Part shown: piece by piece, positions 1 to 10,451 of the stretch | Layout: each line of letters starts with the position of its first letter | Position numbering within the stretch: the stretch's first letter is position 1 | Assembly: GCA_017617475.1 (NCBI GenBank) | Contig: JAFZWC010000077.1 | Location: 1-49,436, forward strand | Direction of reading: 5' to 3' | From: Bacteroidales bacterium | GTDB taxonomy: Bacteria; Bacteroidota; Bacteroidia; Bacteroidales; UBA932 | Length of the DNA stretch: 49,436 nt | Notes under the pieces: generated by a model | The model's database searches: none | What the model was told of the DNA's origin: nothing | What the model saw: the letters and a program-made list of their open reading frames with translations, nothing else | Position numbers and translations under genes: made by a program

Positions 1-30
1 ACGGCAAAACTGACATATACGGTTGTTTTT

Positions 31-138
31 GTGTACATACCTTGGCCCAAAGTGGCAAATAGGCCATTTTCGAGGGGGGTATGTACAAGCCAAAAGCCTT
101 CCAGAGAGGATTCCGTGTACATACCAGGTATGTGCACC
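31..138. repeat. Cluster of GTGTACATACC inverted repeats
   Basis: An 11-base motif, GTGTACATACC, occurs near 32-42 and again at 115-125. Its reverse complement follows each copy, as GGTATGTACA near 79-88 and GGTATGTGCAC at 127-137. The second pair forms an almost perfect palindrome separated by one base. There is no credible gene here. The element could be an operator-like palindrome or a dispersed intergenic repeat; nothing in the window decides between these. Confidence 0.6.
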
Positions 139-163
139 CCATGGTTAACCACCACTAAATGCT

Positions 164-242
164 CTAACGGTCCAAGGAATGGGACGTTAGGCCTGAAAAC
201 GCCCTCGAAACATACCTAACGGTCCAACGAATGGGACGTTAG
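164..242. repeat. Two copies of a 27-bp stem-loop repeat
   Basis: Two 27-base units (164-190 and 216-242) begin CTAACGGTCC, end GGGACGTTAG and differ at one loop base. Each folds into a 10-pair stem with one mismatch, one wobble pair and a 7-base loop. The 25 bases between them are unrelated. The loop change leaves the stem intact, consistent with selection on structure. With only two copies this is better read as a dispersed palindromic repeat than as a CRISPR array. Confidence 0.65.
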
Positions 243-289
243 AACGGGAAGAATGGATGAATCCCCCGGGTAATTGGTTTTATAAAAGT

Positions 290-326
290 CCCTCCCCCGA
301 GGGGAGGGGTTACGGGAGGGGGTAAC
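290..326. repeat. GC-rich hairpin pair downstream of rng
   Basis: CCCTCCCC at 290-297 pairs perfectly with GGGGAGGG at 301-308 across a 3-base loop. GTTAC (309-313) can then pair with GTAAC (322-326) around a G-rich loop. The element lies past the rng terminator, is not followed by a T-run on either strand, and looks like an intergenic palindromic repeat. Confidence 0.5.
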
Positions 327-343
327 GCCGAAGGTATCAGGAC

Positions 344-388
344 AATGAAAAGGGAGATAAACTACTCCAGTTTATCTCCCTTTTCATT
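344..388 (-). terminator. Terminator overlapping the 3' end of rng
   Basis: A perfect 19-bp inverted repeat (344-362 with 370-388) has a 7-base loop. The upstream arm on the minus strand lies inside the last codons of rng and the loop contains its stop region. The outer part of the 3' arm is T-rich (TTTTCATT), so the T-tract is built into the stem. Confidence 0.7.
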
Positions 389-1927
389 GTACATTTCATT
401 TTGCAGGACCGTGAAATCGGTCACTTCCTGTAGTTCCAGTTTCACCTTGTAGCGCTTGCGCCAGCGGGAAAGGAAGGAATTGAACAGGCCCCGCTTGAGA
501 TAGGCTCCCAGGATGGGGCTGGTTTTGAGGGTGATGGAACGGACTCCCTTTTCAATGACGTAGAAGGCAATCTTGCGCTCAATCTCTTCGTCAATGACCA
601 CACTGGAGTGGATTTTTCCGGTTCCATGACACACGGGACACTGCTCGGACGTATTGATTTCCGTAACGGGCCTTATGCGCTGCCGGGTGATCTGCATCAA
701 CCCGAACTTGGTGAGCGGAAGCACGTTGTGCTTGGCTCTGTCGGCTTCCATTAGCTCCTGCATGTATTTGTGGAGAGCGTTCTTGTGGTCGTTGGACTCC
801 ATATCAATGAAGTCTACTATCACTATGCCTCCCATGTCCCGGAGCCGGAGCTGCCGTGCAATTTCTTCCGCGGCTATCTTGTTAACCTCGAAGGAGTTCT
901 CCTCCTGGTCGTTGGTCTTGGTGCGGATGCCGCTGTTAACGTCAATTACATTCAGCGCTTCGGTGGTCTCGATTACCAAATAGGCGCCCTGCCGCATGGG
1001 AACCACCTTGCCAAAAGAGCCCTTGATCTGACGGGTGACCTCAAAGTGGTCGTAGATGGGCTGTTTGCCTTCGTACAGGTGGACTATCTTTTCCTGCTCC
1101 GGAGAGATGAGCGAAACGTACTTCCGGGCTTCTTCGGCCACACGCTCGTCGTTGATCCAGATGTTGGAGAACGAGTCGTTGAGGAGGTCCCTCAGGACGG
1201 TAGTGGTTTTGCTGTATTCCGTGAAGAGCAGCTGGACGTTCTTGTTTTTGGCAATCTTCTTCCAGGAGTCTTCCCATTTCTGGATGAGGGATTCCGTCTC
1301 TCCCACCAGCGTGGCGGCGTTTTTGCCTTCGGCCGCGGTGCGGATGATGGCCCCGTAATTCTTGGGAAGAATGCTCCTGACCAGTGTCTCGAGTCTACGT
1401 TTCTCTTCCTTCGATCCAATCTTCTGGGAGATGGACACTTTCTCGGCGAAGGGGAGAAGTACGATGTTTCGTCCTGCCAATGAAATTTCCGCAGTCAGTC
1501 GTGAACCCTTTGTGGAGATAGGTTCCTTCACTATCTGAACCACCACCATCTGTCCGGGGCGGAGGTATTCCTCCACGCGGCCCTCTTTGGGAAGAGGCTG
1601 GCCGATCTTGATGCCCGAATACAGGTCCTTGAGGTTGGTATTCGAGTTGGACTCCCTTACAAACTGGTCAAAGGCGGGGAAGTATAGTCCCAGGTCCAGG
1701 TAGTGGATGAAGGCTTCCTTCTTGTCTCCGATATCCACAAAGGCAGCATTGAGATTGGGGAGAATCTTTTTTACCTTTCCCAGGTAAACGTCTCCTACCG
1801 AAAACTGATTCCCAGTGCTGGACTCCGTGTTGTACTCAATCAGCCGGTGATTCTCCATCAGGGCGATGTGTACTTCCGTTGGCGTTACGTCAACGATCAG
1901 ATCCTTGTCCGGTTTTTCAGACTCCAT
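362..1927 (-). CDS. rng: Ribonuclease G/E family protein
   Basis: Cytoplasmic endoribonuclease of the RNase E/G family, expected to process rRNA precursors and decay mRNA. The protein has an N-terminal S1-like RNA-binding region (VGDVYLGKVKKILPNLNAAF and following), then the RNase H-like catalytic core with VIDVNSGIRT and VIVDFIDME, which carry the metal-binding aspartates of the family. A CPVCHGTG segment matches the zinc-link motif. At 521 residues it has RNase G size and no long RNase E scaffold tail. An upstream in-frame ATG at 1954 would add nine residues; I chose the ATG at 1927 because homologues start a few residues before the conserved LIVDVTPTEV. It is the last gene of an apparent operon with HU and the COX24-like peptide. 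Confidence 0.93.
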   Translation of the reverse strand: MESEKPDKDLIVDVTPTEVHIALMENHRLIEYNTESSTGNQFSVGDVYLGKVKKILPNLNAAFVDIGDKKEAFIHYLDLGLYFPAFDQFVRESNSNTNLKDLYSGIKIGQPLPKEGRVEEYLRPGQMVVVQIVKEPISTKGSRLTAEISLAGRNIVLLPFAEKVSISQKIGSKEEKRRLETLVRSILPKNYGAIIRTAAEGKNAATLVGETESLIQKWEDSWKKIAKNKNVQLLFTEYSKTTTVLRDLLNDSFSNIWINDERVAEEARKYVSLISPEQEKIVHLYEGKQPIYDHFEVTRQIKGSFGKVVPMRQGAYLVIETTEALNVIDVNSGIRTKTNDQEENSFEVNKIAAEEIARQLRLRDMGGIVIVDFIDMESNDHKNALHKYMQELMEADRAKHNVLPLTKFGLMQITRQRIRPVTEINTSEQCPVCHGTGKIHSSVVIDEEIERKIAFYVIEKGVRSITLKTSPILGAYLKRGLFNSFLSRWRKRYKVKLELQEVTDFTVLQNEMYNEKGDKLE

Positions 1928-2000
1928 TTGGAAATTTGAGGTTTGGTATGACAAAGGGCCTGCGCTTATCCTGCAAGCCCTTTACTTTCTGAAGAAGATC

Positions 2001-2090
2001 TTACTTCTTCTTGTGGCGGTTCTTGCGCAAGCGCTTCTTACGCTTGTGCGTAGCCATCTTGTGTCTCTTATGCTTCTTACCGTTAGGCAT
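2001..2090 (-). CDS. 29-residue AURKAIP1/COX24-domain small basic protein
   Basis: A tiny ORF that begins MPNGKKHKRHKMATHKRKKR and ends in a run of lysines; more than half of its residues are Lys, Arg or His. This form is found across Bacteroidota and is annotated as an AURKAIP1/COX24 domain protein, related to the mitochondrial small-subunit ribosomal protein mS38. A ribosome-associated role is therefore an inference from family and composition. It lies 19 bases after the HU stop codon and ahead of rng on the same strand, so co-transcription with a nucleoid protein and an rRNA-processing RNase is likely. Automated gene callers easily miss it because of its length. Confidence 0.85.
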   Translation of the reverse strand: MPNGKKHKRHKMATHKRKKRLRKNRHKKK

Positions 2091-2109
2091 AATTTAATTG
2101 ATTAATGGT

Positions 2110-2388
2110 TTATTTCTCTTTAACAGCGTTAACGAAGCTCTTGGCAGGCTTGAAGGCCGGAATGTCGTGGGCGGGAATGGTCATAGTGGTCTTGCGGGTG
2201 ATGTTGCGGGCAGCCTTCTGAGCGCGATGCTTGATGATGAAACTGCCGAAGCCACGCATATACACGGGGTTGCCAGCGATGATGGAACCCTTAACCACGT
2301 TGGTGAATTCTTCGATAACGGCCAGTACCTGTGCCTTTTCAAAACCGGTAGTCTTTGCTACTTCGTTAACAATCTCTGCCTTAGTCAT
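2110..2388 (-). CDS. hup: HU family DNA-binding protein
   Basis: A 92-residue histone-like protein that binds and bends DNA as a dimer. It shows the family layout: an N-terminal helical dimerisation part starting MTKAEIVNEVAKTTGF, then the beta-arm region with GFGSFIIKHRAQKAARN, followed by the PAHDIPAFKPAKSF segment typical of HU/IHF proteins. Length is normal for HU. It is the first gene of the minus-strand group HU - COX24-like peptide - rng. A Bacteroidota promoter lies upstream at 2434-2463, leaving a leader of about 40 bases. No Shine-Dalgarno precedes the ATG, as is usual in this phylum. Confidence 0.95.
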   Translation of the reverse strand: MTKAEIVNEVAKTTGFEKAQVLAVIEEFTNVVKGSIIAGNPVYMRGFGSFIIKHRAQKAARNITRKTTMTIPAHDIPAFKPAKSFVNAVKEK

Positions 2389-2433
2389 AGTTCTTATAGT
2401 TTTAAATTAAGTTTCCTTCGCGGAAAAACGACG

Positions 2434-2463
2434 CAAAATTAGACTAAATTTCTTATATTTCAA
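2434..2463 (-). promoter_or_regulatory. Bacteroidota-type promoter of the HU operon
   Basis: On the minus strand, TTG (2463-2461) is followed after 19 bases by TAATTTTG (2441-2434), matching the -33 and TAnnTTTG -7 elements of the primary sigma factor of this phylum. Confidence 0.7.
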
Positions 2464-2494
2464 AATATTATGTCACATTCTGCCGTTTTTTCTT

Positions 2495-2510
2495 TTGGCA
2501 CGCATCTTGA
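2495..2510 (+). promoter_or_regulatory. Sigma-54-like element upstream of lon
   Basis: TTGGCACG, four bases, then TTGA: the -24 half is perfect for sigma-54 and the GG-to-G spacing is correct, but the nearly invariant GC at -12 is GA. If used, transcription would begin near 2522, about 50 bases before lon. The defective -12 makes this doubtful. Confidence 0.3.
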
Positions 2511-2573
2511 CCATATTAGGCCCGGGTACTTTATGGGTATATTGTGCCCTCATGATATGACATTTTGGCAGAT

Positions 2574-4977
<2,404 letters not shown>

Positions 4978-4979
<2 letters not shown>

Positions 4980-5047
4980 GATACACTCGCTTCGCTCGGT
5001 ATGACAGTTTTTGTCATACCGAACCCCGAAGGGGTGAGCGTATCTCA
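4978..5047. repeat. Head-to-head pair of REP-like palindromic repeats
   Basis: Two inverted copies of a dispersed element. The left arm contains CGCTTCGCTCGGTATGACA (to 5007); the right arm starts TGTCATACCGA at 5012, carries a CCCCGAAGGGG hairpin and ends GAGCGTATCTC. The arms can pair across a short loop into a long hairpin between lon and ung. Related copies lie at 11251, 30742 and 34234. Read on the reverse strand the core encodes the string CHTERSE often seen in spurious ORFs. Confidence 0.75.
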
Positions 5048-5052
5048 TTTAT

Positions 5053-5721
5053 ATGGACGTAAGAATAGAAAATAGCTGGAAAAACGCACTGGCGGGCGAA
5101 TTCGAGAAACCGTATTTCGCAGAGCTGGTGCGCTTTCTGCATCAGGAAAAGGCTGCCGGAAAGGTGATCTACCCGCCCGGAAGCCAGATTTTCCATGCTT
5201 TTGACCTTACGCCCGTGCCGGACGTGAAGGTGGTCATCCTGGGCCAGGACCCTTACCACGGCCCGGGCCAGGCCATGGGCCTGTCCTTCTCCGTGCCGGA
5301 CGGCATTCCCGCTCCCCCCTCCCTCAAGAACATCTTCAAGGAGATAGAGAGCGACCTGGGTGTGCGCATGAGCGGCAACACCAACCTGGAGCCGTGGGCC
5401 AGGCAGGGCGTGCTGCTTCTGAACAGCGTGCTCACCGTGCTTGCGGGGCTTCCCACCTCGCACAGCAACATCGGCTGGCAGGAGTTCACGGACGCCGTCA
5501 TCTCCTATCTGTCGGCCCACCGCAGCGGACTCGTTTTCCTGCTGTGGGGACGGTATGCGCAGGAGAAATCGGCCCTTATTGACACCTCCCGCCACCATGT
5601 GCTAATGGCGGCACATCCTTCTCCGCTGGCCCGGGGAGCCTTCTTCGGCTGCCGGCATTTTTCCAAGACCAATCAAATTCTAGTATCTGAGGGCCTGCAG
5701 CCCATAGACTGGCAGTTATGA
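5053..5721 (+). CDS. ung: Uracil-DNA glycosylase (family 1)
   Basis: Removes uracil from DNA as the first step of base-excision repair. The water-activating motif GQDPYHGPGQ is complete with its Asp at residue 66, the uracil-binding LLLNSVLTV segment follows, and the DNA-intercalation motif HPSPLARG lies near the C-terminus. At 222 residues it has the usual length. The gene starts just after the REP pair and overlaps coaD by four bases (ATGA), so the two are probably translationally coupled. Confidence 0.97.
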   Translation: MDVRIENSWKNALAGEFEKPYFAELVRFLHQEKAAGKVIYPPGSQIFHAFDLTPVPDVKVVILGQDPYHGPGQAMGLSFSVPDGIPAPPSLKNIFKEIESDLGVRMSGNTNLEPWARQGVLLLNSVLTVLAGLPTSHSNIGWQEFTDAVISYLSAHRSGLVFLLWGRYAQEKSALIDTSRHHVLMAAHPSPLARGAFFGCRHFSKTNQILVSEGLQPIDWQL

Positions 5722-6176
5722 AACACGTTGCACTCTTTCCCGGCTCGTTCGATCCGTTTACGGCCGGTCACCTGAATATCCTGAAGCGCGCGCTCACCAT
5801 GTTTGACGAAGTGGTGGTGGCCGTGGGTATCAACCAGGACAAACCGGGCTTCTTCTCCATGGAAAAGCGGCTGGACATTATCCGTCAGGCCACCCGGGGT
5901 ATGTCCGGCGTGTCCGTAATCCAGTACGACAACCTCACCATAGACGCCTGCCGCCAGAGGGACATCCACCATATTGTGAGGGGGGTGCGCAACATGATTG
6001 ACTTTGAGACGGAGCGCTCCATTGCCGATGCCAACCGCCGCCTGGCCCCCGAGATTGAGACCATCATCATCCCTACCGCCCAGGAGTTTGCGCACATCAG
6101 CTCTTCGGCCGTACGGGACATCCTGCGCCACGGCGGAGACTATTCCACCTTTATTCCGGAGGGCGTGGTGTTATGA
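5718..6176 (+). CDS. coaD: Phosphopantetheine adenylyltransferase
   Basis: Transfers AMP from ATP to 4'-phosphopantetheine to form dephospho-CoA, the penultimate step of coenzyme A synthesis. It has the nucleotidyltransferase signature GSFDPFTAGHLNIL near the N-terminus (a T/HxGH-type motif) and the ISSSAVRD motif near the C-terminus. At 152 residues it has standard length. It overlaps ung upstream and the thioredoxin-like gene downstream by four bases each, which implies one transcript and coupled translation of three functionally unrelated proteins. Confidence 0.97.
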   Translation: MKHVALFPGSFDPFTAGHLNILKRALTMFDEVVVAVGINQDKPGFFSMEKRLDIIRQATRGMSGVSVIQYDNLTIDACRQRDIHHIVRGVRNMIDFETERSIADANRRLAPEIETIIIPTAQEFAHISSSAVRDILRHGGDYSTFIPEGVVL

Positions 6177-7627
6177 GAAGGCTGGTTGTAGCGCTGGCGG
6201 CCCTTTCGGCCTCCCTGCTAGCTTTTGCCCAGCAGCCCTATCCCGAGCTGGGAGCCAAGCTGGACCAGTATTTCCTGGCCCTGGCCGGAGAACCGGTGTC
6301 CGTGCAGAACGAAGAATGTGATTTCCTCATCGAGAGCTGCCAGGATTCCCTGGTAAGACAATATACCGCCCTCAAGGTCTACGACCATTACCTCAAATCC
6401 AAGATCATGGGCGACGACGCCGTGGCCGTGCACGTGGCCCGCAAGTGGTTCCTGTCCGGCAAGGTGAAGATGAAATCGGAAGACGACGCCTTCCACGCGC
6501 AGCTCTTCGTCCAGTTCAACGAGAATTCCCTCATCGGCAACCCTGCACCGCAGCTTACCCTTTTCGCGCCCGACAGCAGTTCCGTGCGCATCCCCGCCAA
6601 GGACGCCTACTCCGTCCTGTATTTCTACGACACGGGCTGCGCCACCTGCAAGAAAGAGACCCCGCGCCTTCAGGAGCTCATAGATTCCGGCAAATTCCCC
6701 GTGACGGTTTATGCCATTTACGTGGGTGCATCGGTCGAAGAATGGGCCGCTTACCGGGAGAAGTTCACCGGCGTCACCCACCTTTGGGACCCGGAGGTTA
6801 CCTCCGACTGGCAGCTCCTGTACGGCGTGCTGCAAACCCCTCGCATGTTCCTGGTGAACCCCACGGGAGAGATTGTGGGCCGCGGCCTGGATACCCCCGC
6901 CCTGGAGATACTCCTGAACCGGGAGCTCTCCAAGGAGGAATACGTGTACGGAGAGGCCAGCGAGATGGAACGCCTGGCGCAACTCTTTGATATATACGGC
7001 GATACGCTCAAGGTTTCGGACATTATGTCGGTGGCCGATTACATGGCGGCCCGCACCTTCGGGGAAGGCGACGTGAATGCCTACAAGCAAACCATCGGCG
7101 ACCTGTTGTACTACCTCTTCTCCCAGCGCACGGAAGTGTACCGGGATGCCAGCGTCCCCTTCATCCAGAAATACATAGAGCAGCCGGAAATCTGGAGCAC
7201 CGAGGCCGACAAGGCCCAGGTCACCTCCCTGGGCGAACTGATGGTGGCCCTGGCCAGCCGTACCCCGGTGGGCTCGCTGGTGCCAGATCTCAAGGTTCCG
7301 GGCACCCTGCACCGAAAGCCCGGCATTTTCCGGAAAGGCGTCAAGGAGGGCGAATTCCGCCTCCGCAAGCTCAAGGGCAATCCCGGCTACCTTATCTTTT
7401 ATACCGGAGGCTGCTCGGCCTGTCAGGAACTGCTGGGCGCCGTGGACGATATTGTGGCCAACGACCGCAAGGCCCGCATCCTGCTCATAGACATGGACGC
7501 CCTGTTCAACGACAACCCCGAAAAAGCCAACGAACTGCTGGACAACTTCGACCTCTCCGTCCTGCCCTTCGTGCTGCAGCTGGACCGCAAGGGCGTAGTC
7601 CGGCACCGGTATGTGCAACTCCTGTAG
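6173..7627 (+). CDS. Secreted protein with two thioredoxin-like domains
   Basis: A 484-residue protein with a Sec signal peptide (MRRLVVALAALSASLLAFAQ), so it should act in the periplasm. After an alpha-helical N-terminal region there is a TlpA/AhpC-like thioredoxin fold with the redox motif CATC at 156-159. A second thioredoxin-like segment carries CSAC at 414-417. The overall arrangement resembles Bacteroidota thioredoxin-like proteins with an N-terminal DUF5106-like region; that assignment is from memory and only moderately sure. It probably handles disulfide exchange on exported proteins. It overlaps coaD by four bases. Confidence 0.8.
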   Translation: MRRLVVALAALSASLLAFAQQPYPELGAKLDQYFLALAGEPVSVQNEECDFLIESCQDSLVRQYTALKVYDHYLKSKIMGDDAVAVHVARKWFLSGKVKMKSEDDAFHAQLFVQFNENSLIGNPAPQLTLFAPDSSSVRIPAKDAYSVLYFYDTGCATCKKETPRLQELIDSGKFPVTVYAIYVGASVEEWAAYREKFTGVTHLWDPEVTSDWQLLYGVLQTPRMFLVNPTGEIVGRGLDTPALEILLNRELSKEEYVYGEASEMERLAQLFDIYGDTLKVSDIMSVADYMAARTFGEGDVNAYKQTIGDLLYYLFSQRTEVYRDASVPFIQKYIEQPEIWSTEADKAQVTSLGELMVALASRTPVGSLVPDLKVPGTLHRKPGIFRKGVKEGEFRLRKLKGNPGYLIFYTGGCSACQELLGAVDDIVANDRKARILLIDMDALFNDNPEKANELLDNFDLSVLPFVLQLDRKGVVRHRYVQLL

Positions 7628-7635
7628 TTTTTTAC

Positions 7636-7643
7636 TATCTTTG
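7636..7643 (+). promoter_or_regulatory. -7 element TATCTTTG before the small gene at 7652
   Basis: A perfect TAnnTTTG element ends eight bases before the next ATG, so transcription would start at or within a few bases of the start codon. No clear -33 TTG is present at the right distance. Confidence 0.55.
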
Positions 7644-7651
7644 TGGCCAGC

Positions 7652-7885
7652 ATGCCCCGCAAGTTGAAGCACATACCCGGCGTAGACCCCGCCTACCTGG
7701 AGAAGCAGAAAGAGATGCTCCTCCGCAAAAACCGCTACATGCTGTACTTTAACGACAGCGAGATGGCCGCCATTGACGAGTATTGCTCCCGTTTCAAGGT
7801 GCACGCCAAAGCCACCCTCTTCCGGGAGGCCATCATGAGCAAAGTGCTTTCCGAACTGGAAGAAAACCACCCCACATTATTCTGA
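7652..7885 (+). CDS. Conserved small protein, ribbon-helix-helix-like
   Basis: A 77-residue protein of unknown function. A lysine-rich N-terminus starting MPRKLKHIPG is followed by YMLYFNDSEMAAIDEYCSRF and then by KATLFREAIMSKVLSELEEN. A short strand followed by two helices with this spacing resembles ribbon-helix-helix DNA-binding proteins, but the family is not recognised with certainty. A GTG codon at 7643 would add three residues but lies inside the -7 promoter element, so ATG 7652 is the better start. The stop codon overlaps the start of the transglycosylase gene (TGATG), indicating an operon. Confidence 0.7.
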   Translation: MPRKLKHIPGVDPAYLEKQKEMLLRKNRYMLYFNDSEMAAIDEYCSRFKVHAKATLFREAIMSKVLSELEENHPTLF

Positions 7886-8784
7886 TGAACTGGAATAGAA
7901 TAAGCCGACTCGTGGTCCTGCTGACGGCCCTGGTGTTGGCAAACCCCGCCCCGGTGCGCGGCCAGAGTGTATATGGCAGCCAGAGTATCCAATTCCAGGC
8001 ACCCCGGGTGCCGGAATCGGTTACCTTTGCCGGAAAGACCTACCGCTTTGACCGGCCGGACCTGTACGAAAGGATGGACCGTGAGATGATCAGTTTCTCC
8101 TACTCGCACACCAATTCCGTCCTCATGCTCAAGAGGGCCGACCGCATGTTCACCCAGGTGGTTCCCATCCTGAAAAAGAACGGCATTCCCGAAGACCTGA
8201 AGTACCTCATGGCCATAGAATGCAACCTGGACCCCACTTCCGTGAGCGTAGCGGGAGCCAGGGGCCCCTGGCAGTTCATGAAAGCCGCCGCCCGCGAGAA
8301 CGGACTGGAGGTGGGCGACGAGGTTGACGAGCGTTTCCACATCCAGAAAGCTACGGAAGCCGCCTGCAAGTACCTCAAGGCAGCCTATGCCAAATACGGA
8401 GACTGGATCACGGTGGCCGCCAGCTACAACGCCGGCCAGGGCGGCATCTCCCAGCGCATAGAGAACCAGCGCCAGAGCAATGCCATGGATATGTTCCTCC
8501 CGGCCGAGACTTCCCGCTACATTTTCCGCCTCCTCACGGCCAAGTTCTTCTTTGAGCATCCGGAGGAATTCGGCTTCCATGTGAGCCCGGAAGAGTGCTA
8601 TCCGTACATTCCGCCCAGGGAAACCGTCACCGTGAACGGCCCCATCGAGAGCCTCACGGACTTTGCCGAGGAACACGGCACCACCTATTTCTTCTTGAAG
8701 GAAGCCAACCTGTGGCTGCGCAGCGACAAGCTCACCAACAAGGCCGGAAAGACTTACAAGATTATTATCCCGGATACGGAATAG
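7885..8784 (+). CDS. Lytic transglycosylase, MltD-like
   Basis: Exported murein lytic transglycosylase that cleaves the MurNAc-GlcNAc bond of peptidoglycan to give 1,6-anhydromuramyl ends. The 299-residue protein starts with a basic stretch and a hydrophobic signal segment. The SLT domain includes MAIECNLDPTSVS, whose Glu is the expected catalytic acid, then GARGPWQFM and AAASYNAGQGG-type motifs (here VAASYNAGQGG). The C-terminal 60 residues resemble a LysM-like wall-binding module. An in-frame start further upstream is excluded because it would overlap the preceding gene. It ends three bases from the convergent lnt stop codon, with no room for a terminator between them. Confidence 0.88.
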   Translation: MNWNRISRLVVLLTALVLANPAPVRGQSVYGSQSIQFQAPRVPESVTFAGKTYRFDRPDLYERMDREMISFSYSHTNSVLMLKRADRMFTQVVPILKKNGIPEDLKYLMAIECNLDPTSVSVAGARGPWQFMKAAARENGLEVGDEVDERFHIQKATEAACKYLKAAYAKYGDWITVAASYNAGQGGISQRIENQRQSNAMDMFLPAETSRYIFRLLTAKFFFEHPEEFGFHVSPEECYPYIPPRETVTVNGPIESLTDFAEEHGTTYFFLKEANLWLRSDKLTNKAGKTYKIIIPDTE

Positions 8785-8787
8785 AAC

Positions 8788-10395
8788 CTATTTCTTAGGT
8801 CGGAAGACAGCCGCGGCGGCCAGCAGCAGGAACAGGAAAACGGCCACGCGGCCCACCATGTCTCCATATTTGACAAAGAAGGTCTGTTCACTGGACAGGC
8901 CCACTGTTCCCTGCAGCAAGGCGGGTTCCCACCATGCCGTACGCGCCACCACGTGCCCCTCGGGGTCTATGAGGGCCGACACGCCCGTATTGCCGCAGCG
9001 AGCCACCCAGCGGCGCGTTTCAATAGCGCGGAGGCGGCTGTAATTGAAGTGCTGCCGGTAGCCGGGCGTATTGCCCCACCAGGCGTCGTTGGTAATGACG
9101 GTGAGCAACTGCGCCCCCTTCTTCACATAGCCTGTGCAATACTCCCCGTACACGGATTCATAGCAAATGGCCGTACCCACAGGAAGATCCCCGTTAACTG
9201 TTACACAGGAGATTTTCGGCTGACCTATGTCTTTGGCCATGAGGTAGTTACCACCGCTTATGAGTTTCTCCAGCGGAATGAAGAACTTGGGATATGGAGT
9301 AAGTTCCGTGCCCACCACCAGCTTGGACTTGTGATAAAGCTGGTACAGGGCCGACGTATCCGTAACGATGGCGGAGTTGTGCAGCAGCATCCAAAGATGC
9401 CGGCCGTCCGGCTCCTCCTCTATGTCGTAGGCGCAGGGATGCGGCCGCGTGCGGGAATACACCCGTTCGATGGTGGATGCGCCGTAGAGAAGGGTGGCCT
9501 GCGGGTGCCTTTTCAGGAATTCCTGGAAACGGACAAAAGTCTCATGCCCGAAAACCTGGTCCGTAAACACACGCGAAGTGAAGGTTTCCGGTGCCAGCAC
9601 CAGCGTAGGTTCGGGCGAAGACCAGTCGGCCCCTTCCAGAAGTCCCAGGAAGCGGCGGTCCTGCTCTGGTCTGGAAAGGGATTCAAACTTCTCGTAAGGG
9701 TCAAGATTGGGCTGGCCGATAACCACATTCAGAGAGCCCTCGGAGGGATTTGCACGGAGGAAGCCGGACCAGACCATGGGCCCGAAAAGGGCCACGAAGA
9801 CGGCGGCGAAGGCAGTAATGCGGGCCTGCGGCGTCCATCGGCCCATGCGCCCGTCAGACAGCGCCACCATGAGGCCGAAGAGGCCCAGGTTGCTAAGCCA
9901 CACCCAAAGCGAGCCGCCCAGCGAACCCAGGACGGAATACCACTGCACCAGGCTGGTGGTATCGGCAAAGGCGTTGCCCAGCACCAGCCAAGGCCAGGAG
10001 ATTTCCGCTACGGTGAGGTAATACCGCTCCCAGGCTATCCAGGCCGCGGCCAGGAAAATGTACGGCAATACGCCGGCCGTGCGGCGCTTCACCCAGCGGA
10101 ATGCGCCGAAGACAACGCTCATTTGCAGAGCATTGGCCAGTATGGCGAACACGGCGCCTCCTACCGTTGCGCCCCCAACCCACCAGGTAGTGACGGCGTT
10201 CCACAGCACGAACGTGCCAAAATGCCACCACCAGAAATGCTTCACCTTCTGCTGGGTGGCCAGCCGCTCCATCAGCAGCAGGGGCAGCAGGCCCACCAGG
10301 GCCGTCCAGCCCATGTGCGGCACCAGCCAGGGCAGGCTCATCAGCAGCGTAAACGCCGAAGCCAGGGCCAGGAATATGAGCGCTCTATTTTTCAT
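8788..10395 (-). CDS. lnt: Apolipoprotein N-acyltransferase
   Basis: Inner-membrane enzyme that adds the third acyl chain to the N-terminal cysteine of lipoproteins. The N-terminal half is strongly hydrophobic with several membrane segments. The C-terminal nitrilase-like domain has LAPETF (catalytic Glu), a lysine in the YHKSKLVVG segment and AICYESVYG with the nucleophilic Cys, followed by TNDAWWGNTPG. At 535 residues it has normal length. A GTG at 10401 could add two residues, but it lies in the -7 promoter box, so ATG 10395 is preferred. Many lipoproteins encoded in this window would be its substrates. Confidence 0.94.
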   Translation of the reverse strand: MKNRALIFLALASAFTLLMSLPWLVPHMGWTALVGLLPLLLMERLATQQKVKHFWWWHFGTFVLWNAVTTWWVGGATVGGAVFAILANALQMSVVFGAFRWVKRRTAGVLPYIFLAAAWIAWERYYLTVAEISWPWLVLGNAFADTTSLVQWYSVLGSLGGSLWVWLSNLGLFGLMVALSDGRMGRWTPQARITAFAAVFVALFGPMVWSGFLRANPSEGSLNVVIGQPNLDPYEKFESLSRPEQDRRFLGLLEGADWSSPEPTLVLAPETFTSRVFTDQVFGHETFVRFQEFLKRHPQATLLYGASTIERVYSRTRPHPCAYDIEEEPDGRHLWMLLHNSAIVTDTSALYQLYHKSKLVVGTELTPYPKFFIPLEKLISGGNYLMAKDIGQPKISCVTVNGDLPVGTAICYESVYGEYCTGYVKKGAQLLTVITNDAWWGNTPGYRQHFNYSRLRAIETRRWVARCGNTGVSALIDPEGHVVARTAWWEPALLQGTVGLSSEQTFFVKYGDMVGRVAVFLFLLLAAAAVFRPKK

Positions 10396-10400
10396 CTTCA

Positions 10401-10428
10401 CAAATTTACGGATTTTTTCGTAACTTCG
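10401..10428. promoter_or_regulatory. Divergent -7 elements for lnt and the PASTA gene
   Basis: On the minus strand TAAATTTG (10408-10401) ends five bases before the lnt ATG. On the plus strand TAACTTCG (10421-10428) fits TAnnTTTG with one mismatch and lies 23 bases before the PASTA gene ATG. The two elements are back to back within 28 bases. Confidence 0.5.
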
Positions 10429-10451
10429 CAGAGATATATTGTAATGGAAGC

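Noticed and set aside
164..242. Two 27-base repeats with a 25-base spacer as a mini CRISPR array
   Set aside because: Only two copies, each with near full-length dyad symmetry, no leader and no cas gene in the window.
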